Shown here in pieces: positions 63,418 to 64,000 of a stretch of DNA of 64,000 nucleotides; position 1 is the stretch's first letter; every line of letters starts with the position of its first letter. Both the position numbers and the translations under genes were made by a program. Under the pieces are notes generated by a model. That model saw only the letters and a list, made by a program, of their open reading frames with translations. It was not told where the DNA came from and searched no databases. This DNA is from Segetibacter koreensis DSM 18137 (lineage in GTDB: Bacteria > Bacteroidota > Bacteroidia > Chitinophagales > Chitinophagaceae), in the NCBI RefSeq assembly GCF_000374045.1, contig NZ_KB893381.1, positions 96,144 to 160,143 on the forward strand, in the 5' to 3' direction.

Positions 63418-64000
63418 CTAACTCAACTTTTCAACCTGCATATAATTCAATTCCACAGGAGTTGAACGTCCAAATATTTTTACTGTTACTTTCAGTTTCT
63501 TCTTATCATCATTTACTTCCTCAATTACTCCATTAAAATCATTAAATGGACCTTCAATAATTTTAATTGTCTCTCCCACAATAAACGGCTCGTTCATTAC
63601 AATACCCTGGTCATTCATCTCATCTACTTTGCCCAGCATTTTATTTACTTCAGCCTTGCGCAAAGAAATAATGTTTCCCTTTGCACCTTTTCCATCTGTT
63701 AAAAAATGCATTACGTTACTAACATTACTTATATGTTGCACCATATCATCTGTTAACTTACCATCGCTAACTTCGATCATTACATACCCTGGAAAATAGT
63801 TTTTCTCTCGCATTACTTTTTTACCATTCTGAACCTTATATACCTTTTCCATTGGTAAAAAAACCTGCTTAATTGTTTCACTCCAGCCACTGCGATTAAC
63901 TTCTTTATCCAGGTACTCTTTCACTTTACGCTCCTTACCACTTACAACACGAAGAACATACCACTTCGTATCGTCATGCTGAGTCTCCTGCTGTGATTGT
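63418..64000 (-). CDS. nusG: Transcription termination/antitermination factor NusG, 5' end outside window
   Basis: The frame is open to the window edge, giving about 193 residues. The N-terminal NGN domain starts KWYVLRVVSGKERKVKEYLD just inside the window, followed by FLPMEKVYKVQNGKKV and NYFPGYVMIEV. The C-terminal KOW domain is VGETIKIIEGPFNDFNGVIE and ends SKS-like LNYMQVEKLS. NusG binds RNA polymerase and couples to Rho and ribosomes. The GTG at 63924 sometimes read as a start is internal (Val of KVKEYLD); the real start is right of 64000. Confidence 0.95.
   Translation of the reverse strand, partial: QSQQETQHDDTKWYVLRVVSGKERKVKEYLDKEVNRSGWSETIKQVFLPMEKVYKVQNGKKVMREKNYFPGYVMIEVSDGKLTDDMVQHISNVSNVMHFLTDGKGAKGNIISLRKAEVNKMLGKVDEMNDQGIVMNEPFIVGETIKIIEGPFNDFNGVIEEVNDDKKKLKVTVKIFGRSTPVELNYMQVEKLS

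Noticed and set aside
63327-63536. 69-codon plus-strand ORF at the nusG end
   Set aside because: It overlaps the terminator and the conserved nusG C-terminus.

Overview
The window looks like chromosomal DNA of a Bacteroidota bacterium, most likely family Chitinophagaceae. The evidence is AT-rich sequence, -7 boxes of the form TAnnTTTG, very few Shine-Dalgarno sequences, two secreted proteins with C-terminal type IX secretion (T9SS) sorting domains, lipid A and heptose biosynthesis genes (Gram-negative envelope), an ECF sigma factor translationally coupled to a membrane-anchored partner, and several families typical of that phylum. No phage, insertion sequence, CRISPR array, tRNA or rRNA was found.

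Layout. 1-5.6 kb: truncated membrane protein plus its ECF sigma factor, two small hypotheticals, a nuoA gene standing alone, and an operon of a small membrane protein, a phosphate-binding-like lipoprotein and a TPR protein. 6.1-15.6 kb: housekeeping genes (low-molecular-weight phosphatase, hisS, yidC, a second TPR protein, efp, pyrG). 16-21.3 kb: dienelactone hydrolase facing a four-gene operon (DUF1080 hydrolase, two Gfo/Idh/MocA oxidoreductases, a sugar isomerase/epimerase). All four proteins carry export signals, which fits a periplasmic 3-keto-glycoside route. 21.5-30.8 kb: purL-hldD-proC operon, proline dehydrogenase, thioesterase, PlsC acyltransferase, SIMPL protein, HAD phosphatase. 31.0-32.3 kb: a decaying patch with a frameshifted DUF421 gene and two aldo/keto reductase remnants on opposite strands. 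32.4-43.5 kb: reductases, two OsmC proteins, a phosphodiesterase, a large metalloprotease-like/propeller/barrel protein, SRP RNA, a universal stress protein and a GH29 fucosidase. 43.7-53.4 kb: T9SS-exported M4 metalloprotease, a patatin with a membrane hairpin plus a partner membrane protein, an ankyrin protein and a 1247-residue sensor-like membrane protein. 53.6-64 kb: lpxB, a conserved 534-residue protein, an 811-base gap holding an apparently undescribed structured small transcript, two small hypotheticals, a flavoprotein disulfide reductase, a repetitive T9SS surface protein and the truncated nusG.

Most notable signals: (1) a compact transcript at about 56.74-56.90 kb with a near-perfect Shine-Dalgarno inside a hairpin, a 15-codon ORF, a long stem across the stop codon and a textbook terminator, but no downstream gene; (2) an EF-P whose modification loop lacks the PGKG motif; (3) extra low-complexity segments in hldD and at the purL end; (4) the all-exported 3-keto-sugar operon; (5) the patatin and sensor-like membrane genes. 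Functional statements rest on family motifs read by eye; no database search was possible.
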